Positions 12,401 through 22,882 of a DNA stretch of 64,000 nt are shown here, piece after piece. Positions within the stretch are counted from its first letter, which is position 1. Every line of letters begins with the position of its first letter. The stretch covers positions 930,001 to 994,000 of the forward strand of contig BQMF02000020.1 of assembly GCA_027922465.2 (NCBI GenBank). Direction: 5' to 3'. This DNA is from Turritopsis dohrnii. Taxonomy: Eukaryota > Cnidaria > Hydrozoa > Anthoathecata > Oceaniidae. A program made the position numbers and the translations under genes. The notes beneath the pieces were generated by a model. That model was given only the letters and a program-made list of their open reading frames with translations, was not told the origin of the DNA and did no database searches.

Positions 12401-12812
12401 CATCATCATCGTCACATAAAGCTGGATCATTTTCATCATCATCACCACCTCCATCATCGTCACATAAAGCTGGATCATTTTCATCATTACCACCTCCATC
12501 AATTTGTTGATTGTCATTATTGTCCTGCTTGCAGAGCTCAACAGTAGTGTAAGTGTTGTCATCAATATTTATAAAAGTGCTATCTTTAGCATCAACATTT
12601 TCACTCGCACTTATATCATATTCACGTATGTCATCAAAAGGAGTTGTGCTGTCATTATTATTGGTAATATTGTTTTCTTTTTTTCGTTTCCAGTAATATT
12701 TTGAGCTTCTTGGAACTTTCCTATCAGAAGGAGAAGATACATGAAGGTATTGGAGGTAAGGACCTCGTTTGCAAGGAATTTTCCTTTTTTCTACCTCGTC
12801 TTGCTGATACAT
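9448..12812 (-). CDS. CACTA/Plavaka-like transposase, five exons
   Basis: Exons run 12812-12142, 11961-11687, 11602-11338, 11230-11118 and 11012-9448. All introns are GT-AG and phases agree (671, 275, 265, 113 and 1565 nt), giving about 962 residues. The N-terminus is basic (KRKIPCKRG), followed by a long acidic region with three copies of an ENDPALC block. Exon 2 carries HHLTGTAVDDLIALIEAH and a cysteine cluster (CEHC, CEVC). Exon 3 carries LQCNTDGVKIFKSSK, whose aspartate is the expected first catalytic residue, then YTINELSPSLR. Exon 5 carries LLSGIFDAPAKSMFQNI (second aspartate), GCSYC, and the HNLLHMPTAV...GPLWAQSAFWYED block of the DUF4218-like region. An in-frame GTG lies upstream at 12833; the first ATG (12812) is preferred. 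The protein acts in the nucleus on the element's own ends. It is divergent from the BEN gene across a shared upstream spacer. Confidence 0.85.
12353..12500 (-). repeat. Acidic-region repeat within the transposase gene
   Basis: Three imperfect copies of a unit encoding ENDPALC followed by an aspartate run are separated by CATCAT triplet tracts. The repeat encodes a low-complexity acidic segment in the transposase N-terminus and is likely length-variable. Confidence 0.8.
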
Positions 12813-14266
12813 CTTTGAGTCTTCAGCATTCACTGTTCACTGTTTTTGGATAATACACCATTCGCATCGGCGCTAGGGATTGATTCGACAGTTTCACCGT
12901 TCACTGCATCATTTACCATTTTGTAGATTCTTGAGAAAAATCACGAATTTATACAAACTGCAGACCAAAAGATTTGAAGTCATTATTGTACAATATCAGT
13001 ATTGAAAATTGTTAATAAACTTAAAATACATTACAATATTATGTACATTAAGATTATTAAGAACTATTCCTATGTATTGAGATATTATTATTTGTGAATA
13101 ATACTGTCTGTGTTTTATAAGCCTCAAATGAATTCGCGCGTTTTCTTTATTCTGCAACGGTATATCGCGGGAAGACACAAAACAGTTTTTTGACAACGGT
13201 TTTTTAAAGAGTCTATGGCCGGATGAAATACAATAGAATGCACAGCGGTTTCTTCTTAAACTTGATTGGTACTATGAAACCCATAATCAATTGAAAACCT
13301 AAATTGGTAAATCGAGTAAACGTAAACAAATATTTCGAATGAGAAAGCTTCGGAGTCAAATAAGGCTTGTTTTTCTGAAAAACTGTTTTTTCATTGCCTT
13401 ATTTCTACACTTTATGTTGAACTGAGAACTTATATATTTAGTTTCTGGGGTTCATATTTTGTCTAAGAAGCTTCAGAAATACGATTTACTCTCTAGCGAA
13501 TGTTGATTGCGAAGATATTAATGGATGGACGATTAGCATTTATAAAATTTGTTTACTCTGAATGATGTGGTAAAGGTGTTTTAACAAAGTTGTTTCGTTG
13601 TATTCGTTGTCTACGACTCTCCTAATGACATAATAAATATAACAAACATTCAATTTTAAAAGTATGGAAAGTTTTAAAGTAATATTTCCAGTTCACAGAG
13701 TACAAACAAGAAAACAAAGGGATTTATGATTTATGGTTGAATGTTGTCATTCTTATATTATCGAGGAAGAAAACGTTGAAGAAGTAATCGTTTCGAAAGG
13801 TGAATTGTTGGTGTAGAGAATGTTAAGGAGGAAACTGCTAAATAAGTAACAAACACTTGAAACTTTGACAATTTCACTTTTTTCGTTAAGAAGTGACAAC
13901 AATTAATGGAGAAAGATGCAGCCTGGATAACCAAGTTTTTGCACAGTCAACTTGATCTAGTTGCCAAAACACTTTCAGGATTTGAAATCTCAAATTGTAA
14001 ATAATGTTTAAATAATAATAGCAACTTGCGAACATGCAGTATGTTTGACATATCTCTTTTCTCTTTTATAAAAACATTAATTTGTTTATGCACATAAATA
14101 ACTTTCTTTGAAAAAACAGGTGCAAAAATAAATTTTGTACCTGTAGATTCGTTTTAATAAATAAAAGAACCAAAACGCATTGTCACATGAATAGTTTTGT
14201 TTTTATTTTGTGTTATGATCGCATGATCATAATTTACAATTTCAGCCATTCATAGACTCTTTAAAG
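12813..14266. promoter_or_regulatory. Shared upstream region of two divergent transposon genes
   Basis: This 1.4 kb AT-rich spacer lies between the start codons of the transposase (minus) and the BEN gene (plus). It contains an inverted 12-base pair, AAAGAGTCTATG near 13206 and CATAGACTCTTT near 14250, the second just upstream of the BEN start. It presumably holds both promoters; no TATA box or initiator could be assigned with confidence. Confidence 0.45.
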
Positions 14267-16643
14267 ATGCCAAAGGAGCAACATTTGATTATTATTTGGA
14301 ATGACGAAGCCGTTAGCATTGAACAAGAAGGTAAAGTTAATGCTCCAGAGGGATTAATGCCTGGCTGTTTAATTAGAAAACAGCATAATAAAGATCTCTG
14401 GGAAGGAAAGATTCATAGTTGCCATGGTAGGTTTTTCTTCTCGACAAATTAAATTACATTCAGCTAATTCGTGACTGTTTTCTTTTTTGAGGTTTGTCAG
14501 AATCCTTTTAATTTTTTGTTATGGATCTTGTAATTTTGAAGAAGCAATTTTCATTTGAAATAATTATTCTCATATCTTATTTAGAAACCAAAGCTCTCGC
14601 AACCAAAGCTTACAACATCTTATGTCCTCCCACTAATGTTTTCAAGGATACTGAAGCAGAGGGGAAAAGGGTGCGAAAAAAAAAAGTTTTTGGCACAGAT
14701 TTCTCATCAGCAGGTATAGAAACTGAAGCATTAGGGAATGAGTTGGATAATAAAGGAGTAACACCCATGGAAAATGCAGCTAAGAAACAAAAGAAAAATG
14801 ATAAAATTTCGAAAGAAAAGACAAAAGAGAAAGAAGCTTTAAAACAACAAAAAGAAGAAGATTTAAGAATTCTGCAATACAAGGAAAATATGTTTTTAGA
14901 GCAGATGACGACTAGCTCGTCCGCAGGTACAGAAACTGAAGAATTTGGGAATGAGTTGGAAAAAAAAGCAGCAACACCCATGGAAAATGCAGCCAAGAAA
15001 CAAAAGACAAAAGAGAAAGAAGCTTTGAAGAAGGAAGAAGACATAAGAATTCTGCAAGACAAGGAAAACATGTTTTCAGAGCATATTACGACCAGCTCAC
15101 CAAGATTCTCTCCTGTTTCATCACCCAATAGTGAATCAGATTTTGAAAACTCTCTTTTGGGTGATGTTGCAAATATTGCATCAATTTCTTGTTTGAAAAG
15201 TTATTCATCAACATCAACTTCAGTGGAGAAAAATTCTAAGGGACACCCAAAGAAAGGGGGCAAAGTCCCAAGGTCATGTTTTTTAATGGCTTCAACTCCA
15301 GTACTCACAAATGATCGGAGTCGTCATACACTATCTTCTTTGCCAGGTGGTTCACCAAATGCATCACTAGTTACAGAAAATCAAGATGAAGCTGACTTCA
15401 CACTTAAAAAAGTTACTTCTTTCAAGCCCCTAGTTGCACAGAGCCCTCACCATGCTGCAACTGGGAGGTACAAAGTGAAGCGAGTTTGTGAAGGTTGTGA
15501 GGAAAAAAGGAAGGTCATTATGGCCAAAAATGAAGAAGTCTGCAGTTTAACTGCTGAAGTTAAAAGGCTTCAAAGCATAATTAATGCAGGGAATTATGTT
15601 GGTAAGTCCTTGTGAAAGTATTTTCTCAAGTTTTTTTCGAAGATAATCTGAAAGATCAGATGGTTACTTTTCTTCAGATATAACCCAACATTTAACTATC
15701 ATATTTTTTTAGATGACCAAATTCCACGCTCAGGTACCCTTCCAAAGAATATTGCGTTAAAATACAAGGTAAATTTAGGATATGAAATGTAAAATACATT
15801 TTTGCAATATATGTCATGTCTTAAAATCAAACACAAAAGATACCATTTCATAAGTTCTTACCTGTTGAAGTTTTTAGATTTCACATTGTAGTAAATTGAA
15901 TTGTATTGATTTTTGTTTCAGATGGAGGAACTAGTTGCTGGGTCCAACGTTTATGTAAACCAAAATGAACTCAGTATTTTGATTACCAAGAACACTGCAT
16001 CCTCTGCAGCCAACTTTCTATTGGATGTGTTTTACACAAAAAATGAACAGTTGTTAATGAATGTTTCTGGGGCCAATGGAAAAAATGGCATTGAGCCGAA
16101 TCTGTTAAGATGTATTTTAGGTAAGTTTGTTTTAAAAGTTCAAGCATAAGACAGTGTGTCATTTAACACGGCAATATTTTGTACACAATTTCAATGATTA
16201 GTTTGTACTCCAAGGGGGTGATTTTTTCACAGTAAGTCAAAAAAAAGCACTAAAGTGAAATTTAAAGTGTGTACTTTTGTTCTATCTCCTATTGCATGTT
16301 TATCAGGACACACTATAATGTAAAATATCAATCATAGCTGATTCAAGTTCAAACTTTGAATTAGTTTGAAAGGAAAAAGTAATTTTCCTTTACTTCAGTG
16401 TTAGTCAGGTATTTTTGGATCAAGACAAGGGCATCAATGGCAATGAGTGAAATCCCATAAGTAGTGGCAAAGTGAAGGATTAATTACGGCTAAATCATTT
16501 TTTTGTTTTAATTTTTAGAGTATGTTCGTAGAACCTTCACTGGAAAGGCTGAAATGTCTGATGCAGCAGTAAAGGCTGCAATGAGAAACAAATTCACTTC
16601 ATTTCAGTCGAAGGATAAAAATGCAAGGAAGAAGTTGTTTTGA
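14267..16643 (+). CDS. Transposon-borne BEN-domain protein, five exons
   Basis: Exons are 14267-14426, 14585-15601, 15713-15768, 15922-16120 and 16519-16643. All junctions are GT-AG and the phases match, giving about 518 residues ending in NARKKLF. Residues 1-53 form a small N-terminal module (IIIWNDEAVSIEQEG, then PGCLIRKQ). Exon 2 has two tandem repeats of about 70 residues (about 14707-14930 and 14931-15110), each with ETE, NELxxK and PMENAAKKQK followed by charged helix, then a serine-rich region and a coiled-coil start (CEGCEEKRK...EVKRLQSII). Exons 4-5 encode a BEN domain (SSAANFLLDVFYTKNEQL, then LLRCILEYVRRTF and AAVKAAMRNKF). BEN domains bind DNA and chromatin proteins. Its place inside the terminal repeats suggests an accessory role in end binding, targeting or silencing escape; that is inference. 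Confidence 0.82.
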
Positions 16644-16659
16644 ATAATGTCTACCTTAA

Positions 16660-16922
16660 AGGGAAATTAAGCCTTAAAATATAAAAAGGTTGTATATCAA
16701 GAAGAACTTAAGAACTTTCATCAACAAAGACAAAATATTCTTATGCAATCCCTACATGCTGTGACGTCAAAATTTCCTGCAATGGCGTCCGTTGTTAAGC
16801 ACTAAATAACAAAAAATTGAGTATGATTGTTACTTAAGATAATTTTTAATGATTACAGAAGATTAATGAGACCTTTCTCTGCAGCCAATATAAAAAGTTT
16901 TTGGTAAAGGCTTAATTTCCCT
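16660..16922. mobile_element. 263 bp MITE with TTAA duplication
   Basis: Inverted ends AGGGAAATTAAGCC are flanked by TTAA at 16656-16659 and 16923-16926. There is no coding capacity. TTAA duplications are made by the piggyBac and Kolobok superfamilies; the purine-rich AGGG terminus fits Kolobok slightly better. It begins 17 bases after the stop codon of the BEN gene, so it lies in its 3' UTR or just downstream. Confidence 0.8.
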
Positions 16923-16926
16923 TTAA

Positions 16927-17659
16927 GGGAAGAAATTGTTTGCGGAAGAAATTTGTACAGAGCTTTTTGTGGGGAATTTATTTTTGCGGATTTTGATCAA
17001 ACCCGCAAAAATAAATTCCGCAAAAATGAATGAATGTCATCCGCAAAAATAAATTCCGCAAAATTTTCGAAATTTTTCACCTGTAAAGAATTGATTTTTC
17101 ACTTTGCTTTGCTTTACATATAAATGAAAGTTGCGTCTTTACAAAACGTTTGAAAATGATAAAGAAGTGAAGTCAAGGTTATTGAACACCTAAGGACTTA
17201 TCTATAACTCTTCGTCAATAACAATACAAGCAGTATCTGCACTTGCAACAAGTTTCGCACTTCGTGCTGTTGCTTTTACTTTGAGAAACGATCTTATGTT
17301 GGCGGAAGTATCACAGCTTTTGTTTTTATTTGCCCTTTTCCTTTATGGGACGTAGACCTTGACATTTACCTCCCCTGAGCAAAGATAAGGCCCAACCATA
17401 TTATCTGTTTGTTGCAGTTAAGTATTCTTTTTTGATGCTATAACTGGTGAAAAATAGATCTTATTCCATATATCTGCTCTTCCCATTCCCACTAACGTTT
17501 GTATATACAAGCAGGCACTGAATTAGGTGTTTCCCTACTTTCAATTTTATTAAATTTCTTGCATCCGCAAAAATTTATTCCACAAAATACAGCATTTTTG
17601 GGTTGTTTATCCGCGAAAATATATTCCACAAACATTTCTTCCGCAAACAATTTCTTCCC
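16927..17659. mobile_element. 733 bp non-autonomous element with TTAA duplication
   Basis: The inverted ends start GGGAAGAAATTGTTTGCGG and are flanked by TTAA at 16923-16926 and 17660-17663. The left TTAA is shared with the neighbouring 263 bp MITE. The interior has repeated words such as CCGCAAAAATAAATTCCGC and no open frame of note. The shared flank means one element inserted exactly at the TTAA of the other. Confidence 0.82.
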
Positions 17660-17663
17660 TTAA

Positions 17664-18599
17664 GGTATATCTTAATGTCTATACATTAAGTATTGCAGTG
17701 AATGTTTGTTTTTAAGGTTTTTGGCTGTGCATTAAAATTTCAAGTTTTTAGTTAGATTTATTTTCCTAGTTTCACAATCGCATTCTTCGTACTCCATTTT
17801 GCAGTCTGCCTAATTGTTTTGCATTAGACTGCTTATCATTTTAATTTTCAAGAAAATTAGAAAAAAGTGATGCTTTTTTGTATGTTTTAAATTAGTTCCC
17901 TATTTTTACTTAGTTTTGATTTATTATTCAGATTTCTATAAGAATTAGCTAATATTTCAGATTTATATATATTTATTTAGAGAGATTTGTTAATGAATTG
18001 TCATTTATTAGGTGTAGTATTGCTCTTAAAATGGATTTTCCAATTCATCATTAATAGTAAAACTTTGGCCTCAAACATTTTTGATCGTTAATTCATTTAA
18101 AATTTTCTTTGGCTAATGATTTATTGTTAAAGACCTGTGGTAATAGACATTTTTTGTTTTTTTTGGTACAACATTTTTTGTTTCTGGATTCATGTAAGTT
18201 TTGCTTAGTTTCCGTGCTTGAAATTTCTATAGATACTTTAAATTTTCAATAAATTATTATTAATGAAAGTATATAAAATGGTGTATGATTGTAAGCTTTA
18301 TGTTTATAAGAAAGGTGTATGATTTCTAAAAGATAATTCAAATTTCAGTAAAATATTATTTGTGAAAATATTCTATCTTCATCTCAATAATGATAAAGTT
18401 ATGGAGTGTGAAAAAGTGAATGTGTTATGAAAAAGTGTTTTACATAAGTTTTGACTAATCTTTTAATTTTTTAGCACAAAAAAAATAATCACCCAACACA
18501 AAGACTTGAAAATCATAGAAAAGAAGGTCAAAATAATATGTATTTAAAAGTTTAAAGGTATTTCAAGGTATTTTTGAAATCAACAATTGTTATCATTCA
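17664..18599. other. No gene recognised
   Basis: T-rich DNA between the TTAA elements and the right repeat array of the CACTA-like element. It probably contains the 3' end of the BEN transcript; I see no other feature. Confidence 0.4.
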
Positions 18600-18930
18600 C
18601 AGCATTGATTTTGAAAAACCACTACTTCTGAGTATACTTCATGTATACTTCACTTGCATACTTCACCCAAAGTATACTTCAGAAAAAGTATACTTATTTT
18701 CTACATCTGAGTTTTCAATCTGCTTTAAAGAAGTATACATGGAGTATATTCTCAATGAAGTATGCTTTATGTATACATGAAAATGTCCAAAATACATGCT
18801 ACTTCAAGTATGCTCCTAAAGTATATTTGAAGTACATTGAAAGTATACATTGTGCATACTTTCTTCCATACTCCTATTATACTTTGTAGTATACTTAAAG
18901 TATAGAAAAAGTATACATGATGTATACTGT
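18600..18930. repeat. Right subterminal palindromic repeat array
   Basis: Dense AGTATACTTC, GTATACATG and GAAGTATAC words in both orientations mirror the array at 8841-9235, directly inside the right terminal repeat. Confidence 0.75.
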
Positions 18931-18943
18931 ATTTTGATAAGGG
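18931..18943 (-). repeat. Right terminal inverted repeat of the CACTA-like element
   Basis: ATTTTGATAAGGG, the inverse of 8828-8840. Confidence 0.7.
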
Positions 18944-20635
18944 CACTGGTAGTTTTCCTTTGGTACCAATTACTTATCAAAATACTGATTATATAGGATT
19001 TATGGTGTCAGTTGACTGTGCAGCCTCTGCAAAAATTTACATGGTAACACTATTACTGCAAATCAGGTAGTTTAGTGAAAAAGGTTTTGCACCATTTGTG
19101 CATGTGGGTCTTGTTAATTAATAAGATTTTGGGCTGTATATATATACCAAAATGTCACAGATTAGATTAAATAGGGTCAGTGCTGTGAATAAGAGTGGAT
19201 AAATTTACATTGAAAAAGGAATATCATATTTATTTGAAATTGCTTTTATGTCACATACAAACATTTGAAACGTTAGATAGACAAAAAATATAATTCCAAT
19301 CATTTGCCATGTTGACTAATGATAAAATAAATACAAAATTTTATTATTTAAAAGCTTTTCTGCTTAACCCCATCTTCAGTAAAACAAAATTTGTAAAAAA
19401 TTAACCAAAAATATCCCACTTAAAAAATGTTTCTTGGAATATATATTCAAACTTCACTGTTAACATGTATACCTCTTCAATGTTAACTTGTTACTGAAGT
19501 CACCAGTCATCATAACAATGAATGCAACTTTATTTCATGGATTGATGAAGGAAAATATATTTCGCTAATGAACTGTACAGGTGGATCCATTATGAGTACA
19601 CATTATATTCACCATTCCAACAACACAAGAGTAGCAATAGTCATAGAAATAATGCCAATTTACAATTAGGTCAGATTGATTCAATGTTTGTCTGGACAAA
19701 CGCTTACTGTTGAAAATAATTATGCACAGTTGGAATAATAATAGCTACTTTGTAAACAGAATCAGTTACGATTGAAAGCAGCAGTCAACAGTCAACATGG
19801 TCTATATATACAGGAACACTTGCTTTCTAAACAGGCAACTGTTCAATCTTAGGAACAAGCAACAATTGAAACAGGAACAATTGTATCGTATATATAAACA
19901 GCAGTAAGTACAGTCAGGGTAAACTACAATCGAAACAGGAACTGCTTAATTTGTAAACAGGAACAATTACATTATATACGTAACAGCAACAGTTACATTC
20001 AAAATCTGGTTACCAATTCACAGCAACAGCAAAATGTCATTTCATGAGTGCATTTAAATTTGATTTCAATAATATATACATCCATTTAGCTTTGACAAAA
20101 AATATCTAATTTCAATAATAAATTGAAATCACAAAATAGACCTATAATAATTTAGAGAAATCCTCAACCATATGGGGTATCAAAAAAAAATCCTGACATG
20201 AAAGATCTATAATTGAAAATTGGAATCGCAAAGATGTATAATGTCTGTATAATTAACATATATACGTTTTCTTTGTCAGAATACTTTTTGAAACTTGGTA
20301 TATAGATGGAATGGCCTGAAATATAGAAGTATTATTACACTCTCCAAGTTATTGGAATAAATTACATCTATATAGGAATTCATTATACTATGGATAAGTT
20401 TTCAAATTATTTTCTAGGCTTTTATCTGAAGTACAACACATTAAAATTATGGATTACTCCACCAAAGTTAATTATAAAAACTTTTTAACGTCTCCTTGTA
20501 AAAGTGTCTCTAGAATGGGGAGTGTTCTTTCGTCATCACATTCATTTATAGGCCATCCCATCTCCATCCCCTTTTATCCCCCCATTCCCACCTAATTCGT
20601 TGATGGGCTGATTAATAGGAGCATCCAAATTATAT
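18944..20635. other. Intergenic spacer with a degenerate repeat
   Basis: No gene is seen. Between about 19740 and 20010 the words AAACAGGAACAATT and AACAGCAACAGTTAC recur imperfectly, suggesting an eroded tandem repeat with a period of roughly 30-40 bases. The last part may contain the 3' end of the neighbouring Helitron, but no terminal hairpin could be fixed. Confidence 0.4.
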
Positions 20636-22846
20636 TCATTTCCTAAAAGTTAGTTTCATCTTCACTGCATCGTGATCTGATATGTTAACACATTTTCGAA
20701 GAACCTTCACATTAAAATCAACCAAACTATGATGAACGTAAACATGGTCCAGCATTCCTCCATCCAAATGAGTTGGAAAGTCAAGCTGTAATATGTAATC
20801 GGACATAACTTCGGTTAGAGCTGATAATTCATTGAGTTTGTATCCATTGATGTTAAAATCCCCTAAAATCAAATCAACAGAATAGATACTCAAGACTTCT
20901 CTAAGTTGATTTGCAAATATATTAATAGGAGTTCTATTATTCTTGTAAACCAAAATTAAACAAAATTCCTTGTTTGGGCAGAAAGATTCTTTTGTAAATT
21001 TAACAACAGAAAAACCTGATAAATGGTCATACTCAGTTACATTCAAGGAATAACTTTTGTGACAGATTGCCATGCTATTGTATTTGTGGTGGTCATTATT
21101 ATAGCTTATTGTGTAGTCAATCATGCACTCATCCACATAATTCATTACAGACTGATCTCCAAAACCAATTTGGGTTTCTGTCAAACAAAGAAGGTCATTT
21201 CTATATAAATAATTGTCATGTGTAATATCCACTGCATGCTTCCCTAAAGATCTGACATTTAAAACACATATAGTCAAGGAAAAACTAGATAATGCAAAGT
21301 CCCTTAAAGCAATGACTCGATTTTCTATCATTCTCAGACGAACATATTCCTCTGTTACCCTTTCATTGCATGTAAACGCCTTACGATTATATTGACCTGT
21401 GAAAAATAATCCGCTTATGGATTTGACTCGACTCATTGCAACATACATTTGACCTGGGTTAAAAGTACGTTGTCTTTTCAAATCAAAACTAATTACCGCA
21501 CTGTCTAAAGATAAACCCTGCACTTTATGAACAGTCACTGAGTATGCTAACATTATAGGAAACTGCATCCTTCGTATAGTAGGGGCAGAGTTGCTTCTTT
21601 TATTCAGTGAAAATGATGCTTCAGCTCTCTCTACAGGAACTGTTTGTGATGAAGCAGCATATTGGTCTTTTCTCCGGGTGTTTAAACCAGCCTTACAATC
21701 ATCAAATTTGATATAAATAATTTCTATTAGCCCACTCTTTGATTTGAAGTCAAATATGGTTCCAAGTTGACCATTGATCAGTCTATCATTAATATCAACA
21801 TTAGTGATCAACATTACCCTTGCGCCAACTTTCAAGTGAAGTTCATTTGCTAAACCTCCTGTATCACTTTGTTTTAAATTTTTTATTCTATTTTTTTCAC
21901 TGTCGGTGAAACTCTGCGGATAGCTATCAATGCTTGAAATTGAAAAGGATTGCGAGGAAAGAGTGTTCAACATCTTTATATTATGAACATTCACAGAATC
22001 ATTTTCTGCAAATAAATGCAAGGCATTCCAAGGATAATCAGAATCATTTGAATTAATAAATCGAGATTTAATCACTGTTTCGTTTTCCACGTTTATTTCA
22101 CCAACCCTGACATCATTTAAAAGATCAATAAAAGAATTATCGCCTTTTTGTCGCATAGTTTCACTTAGCTCAGCCAACTTGAAAAGATGCCATAGTTTTA
22201 AAGCCTCAATTATAGGACCTTCTGTTGAAAAGACTGGTTTTGCCATGACAGGAGGCAACTGGTACAAATCTCCACAAACTAAAATACTCTTTCCTGCAAA
22301 AGGTGTTTCATCAACAACGCCAAATATTTCACACAATCTTTTATGGATATTAAGAAGTAATCTTGATGAAACCATGGATATTTCATCAATGATGATCAAT
22401 TGGACACGCGTAAGTTTATTCCTTAAACTGGTCCGCTGTTTGTCACTCATGGAAATGAAATTGTTAATAGGAATATTCAAGCCAGTATGAATAGTTGTTG
22501 CATCGATATTAATTGCAGCAATACCAGTTGGGGCCAATTTAATTACCCTGGGCTTTTCCAATTCTTCATCTTTGTAAACCAAAACTTTAGACAGACAGTT
22601 AAAGATGCATTTTATCAAATGTGATTTTCCCACACCACCACCGCCTGTTAAAAAAATTCTCAGTGGTTCTTGAGGGATAGGATCTTTGCACTTAAAGTTT
22701 TGGACAAATATTTTACCCCAGTTCAGAAAAATATCAAAGATTTCTCTTTGTTTAATATTAAGTGATCTAATATGGGCATTTATGTCATCATCACTTACAA
22801 GATTGTGATTGCTATTTGTATAACTGCCAATGAAATTGTAATTTAT

Positions 22847-22850
<4 letters not shown>

Positions 22851-22882
<32 letters not shown>
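22851..22882 (-). repeat. Triplet tract encoding a poly-aspartate run
   Basis: A CAT/ATC triplet microsatellite encodes about 11 consecutive aspartates ahead of the Helitron helicase domain. Confidence 0.85.

Larger units (their letters stand above)
8828..18943. mobile_element. Two-gene CACTA/Plavaka-like DNA transposon, 10.1 kb
   Basis: The left end (8828-8840) reads CCCTTATCAAAAT, and the same 13 bases occur inverted at 18931-18943. Inside each end lie several hundred bases of palindromic repeats built from GAAGTATAC and related words; these are shared by the two ends and absent elsewhere in the window. Between them are a spliced transposase of the CACTA-related (CMC/Transposase_21) kind on the minus strand and a spliced BEN-domain gene on the plus strand, transcribed divergently from a 1.4 kb spacer. 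Both genes are open across all splice junctions, so the element may be autonomous and young. No clear target duplication was found (ACC before the left end, CAC after the right). The exact end base is therefore uncertain by a few bases. Confidence 0.72.

Noticed and set aside
12325..12510. Regularly spaced repeats resembling a CRISPR array
   Set aside because: The units are coding repeats of an acidic protein segment with triplet runs, and the DNA is eukaryotic.
12185..12565. Methionine-rich minus-strand frame within the acidic transposase exon
   Set aside because: It is the shifted reading of the GAT/ATG triplet tract that encodes the aspartate repeats.
14610..15128. 172-codon minus-strand frame opposite the BEN gene
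   Set aside because: It is antisense to exon 2 of the spliced BEN gene. Its Phe/Ser-rich composition is what lysine/glutamate codons give when read backwards.
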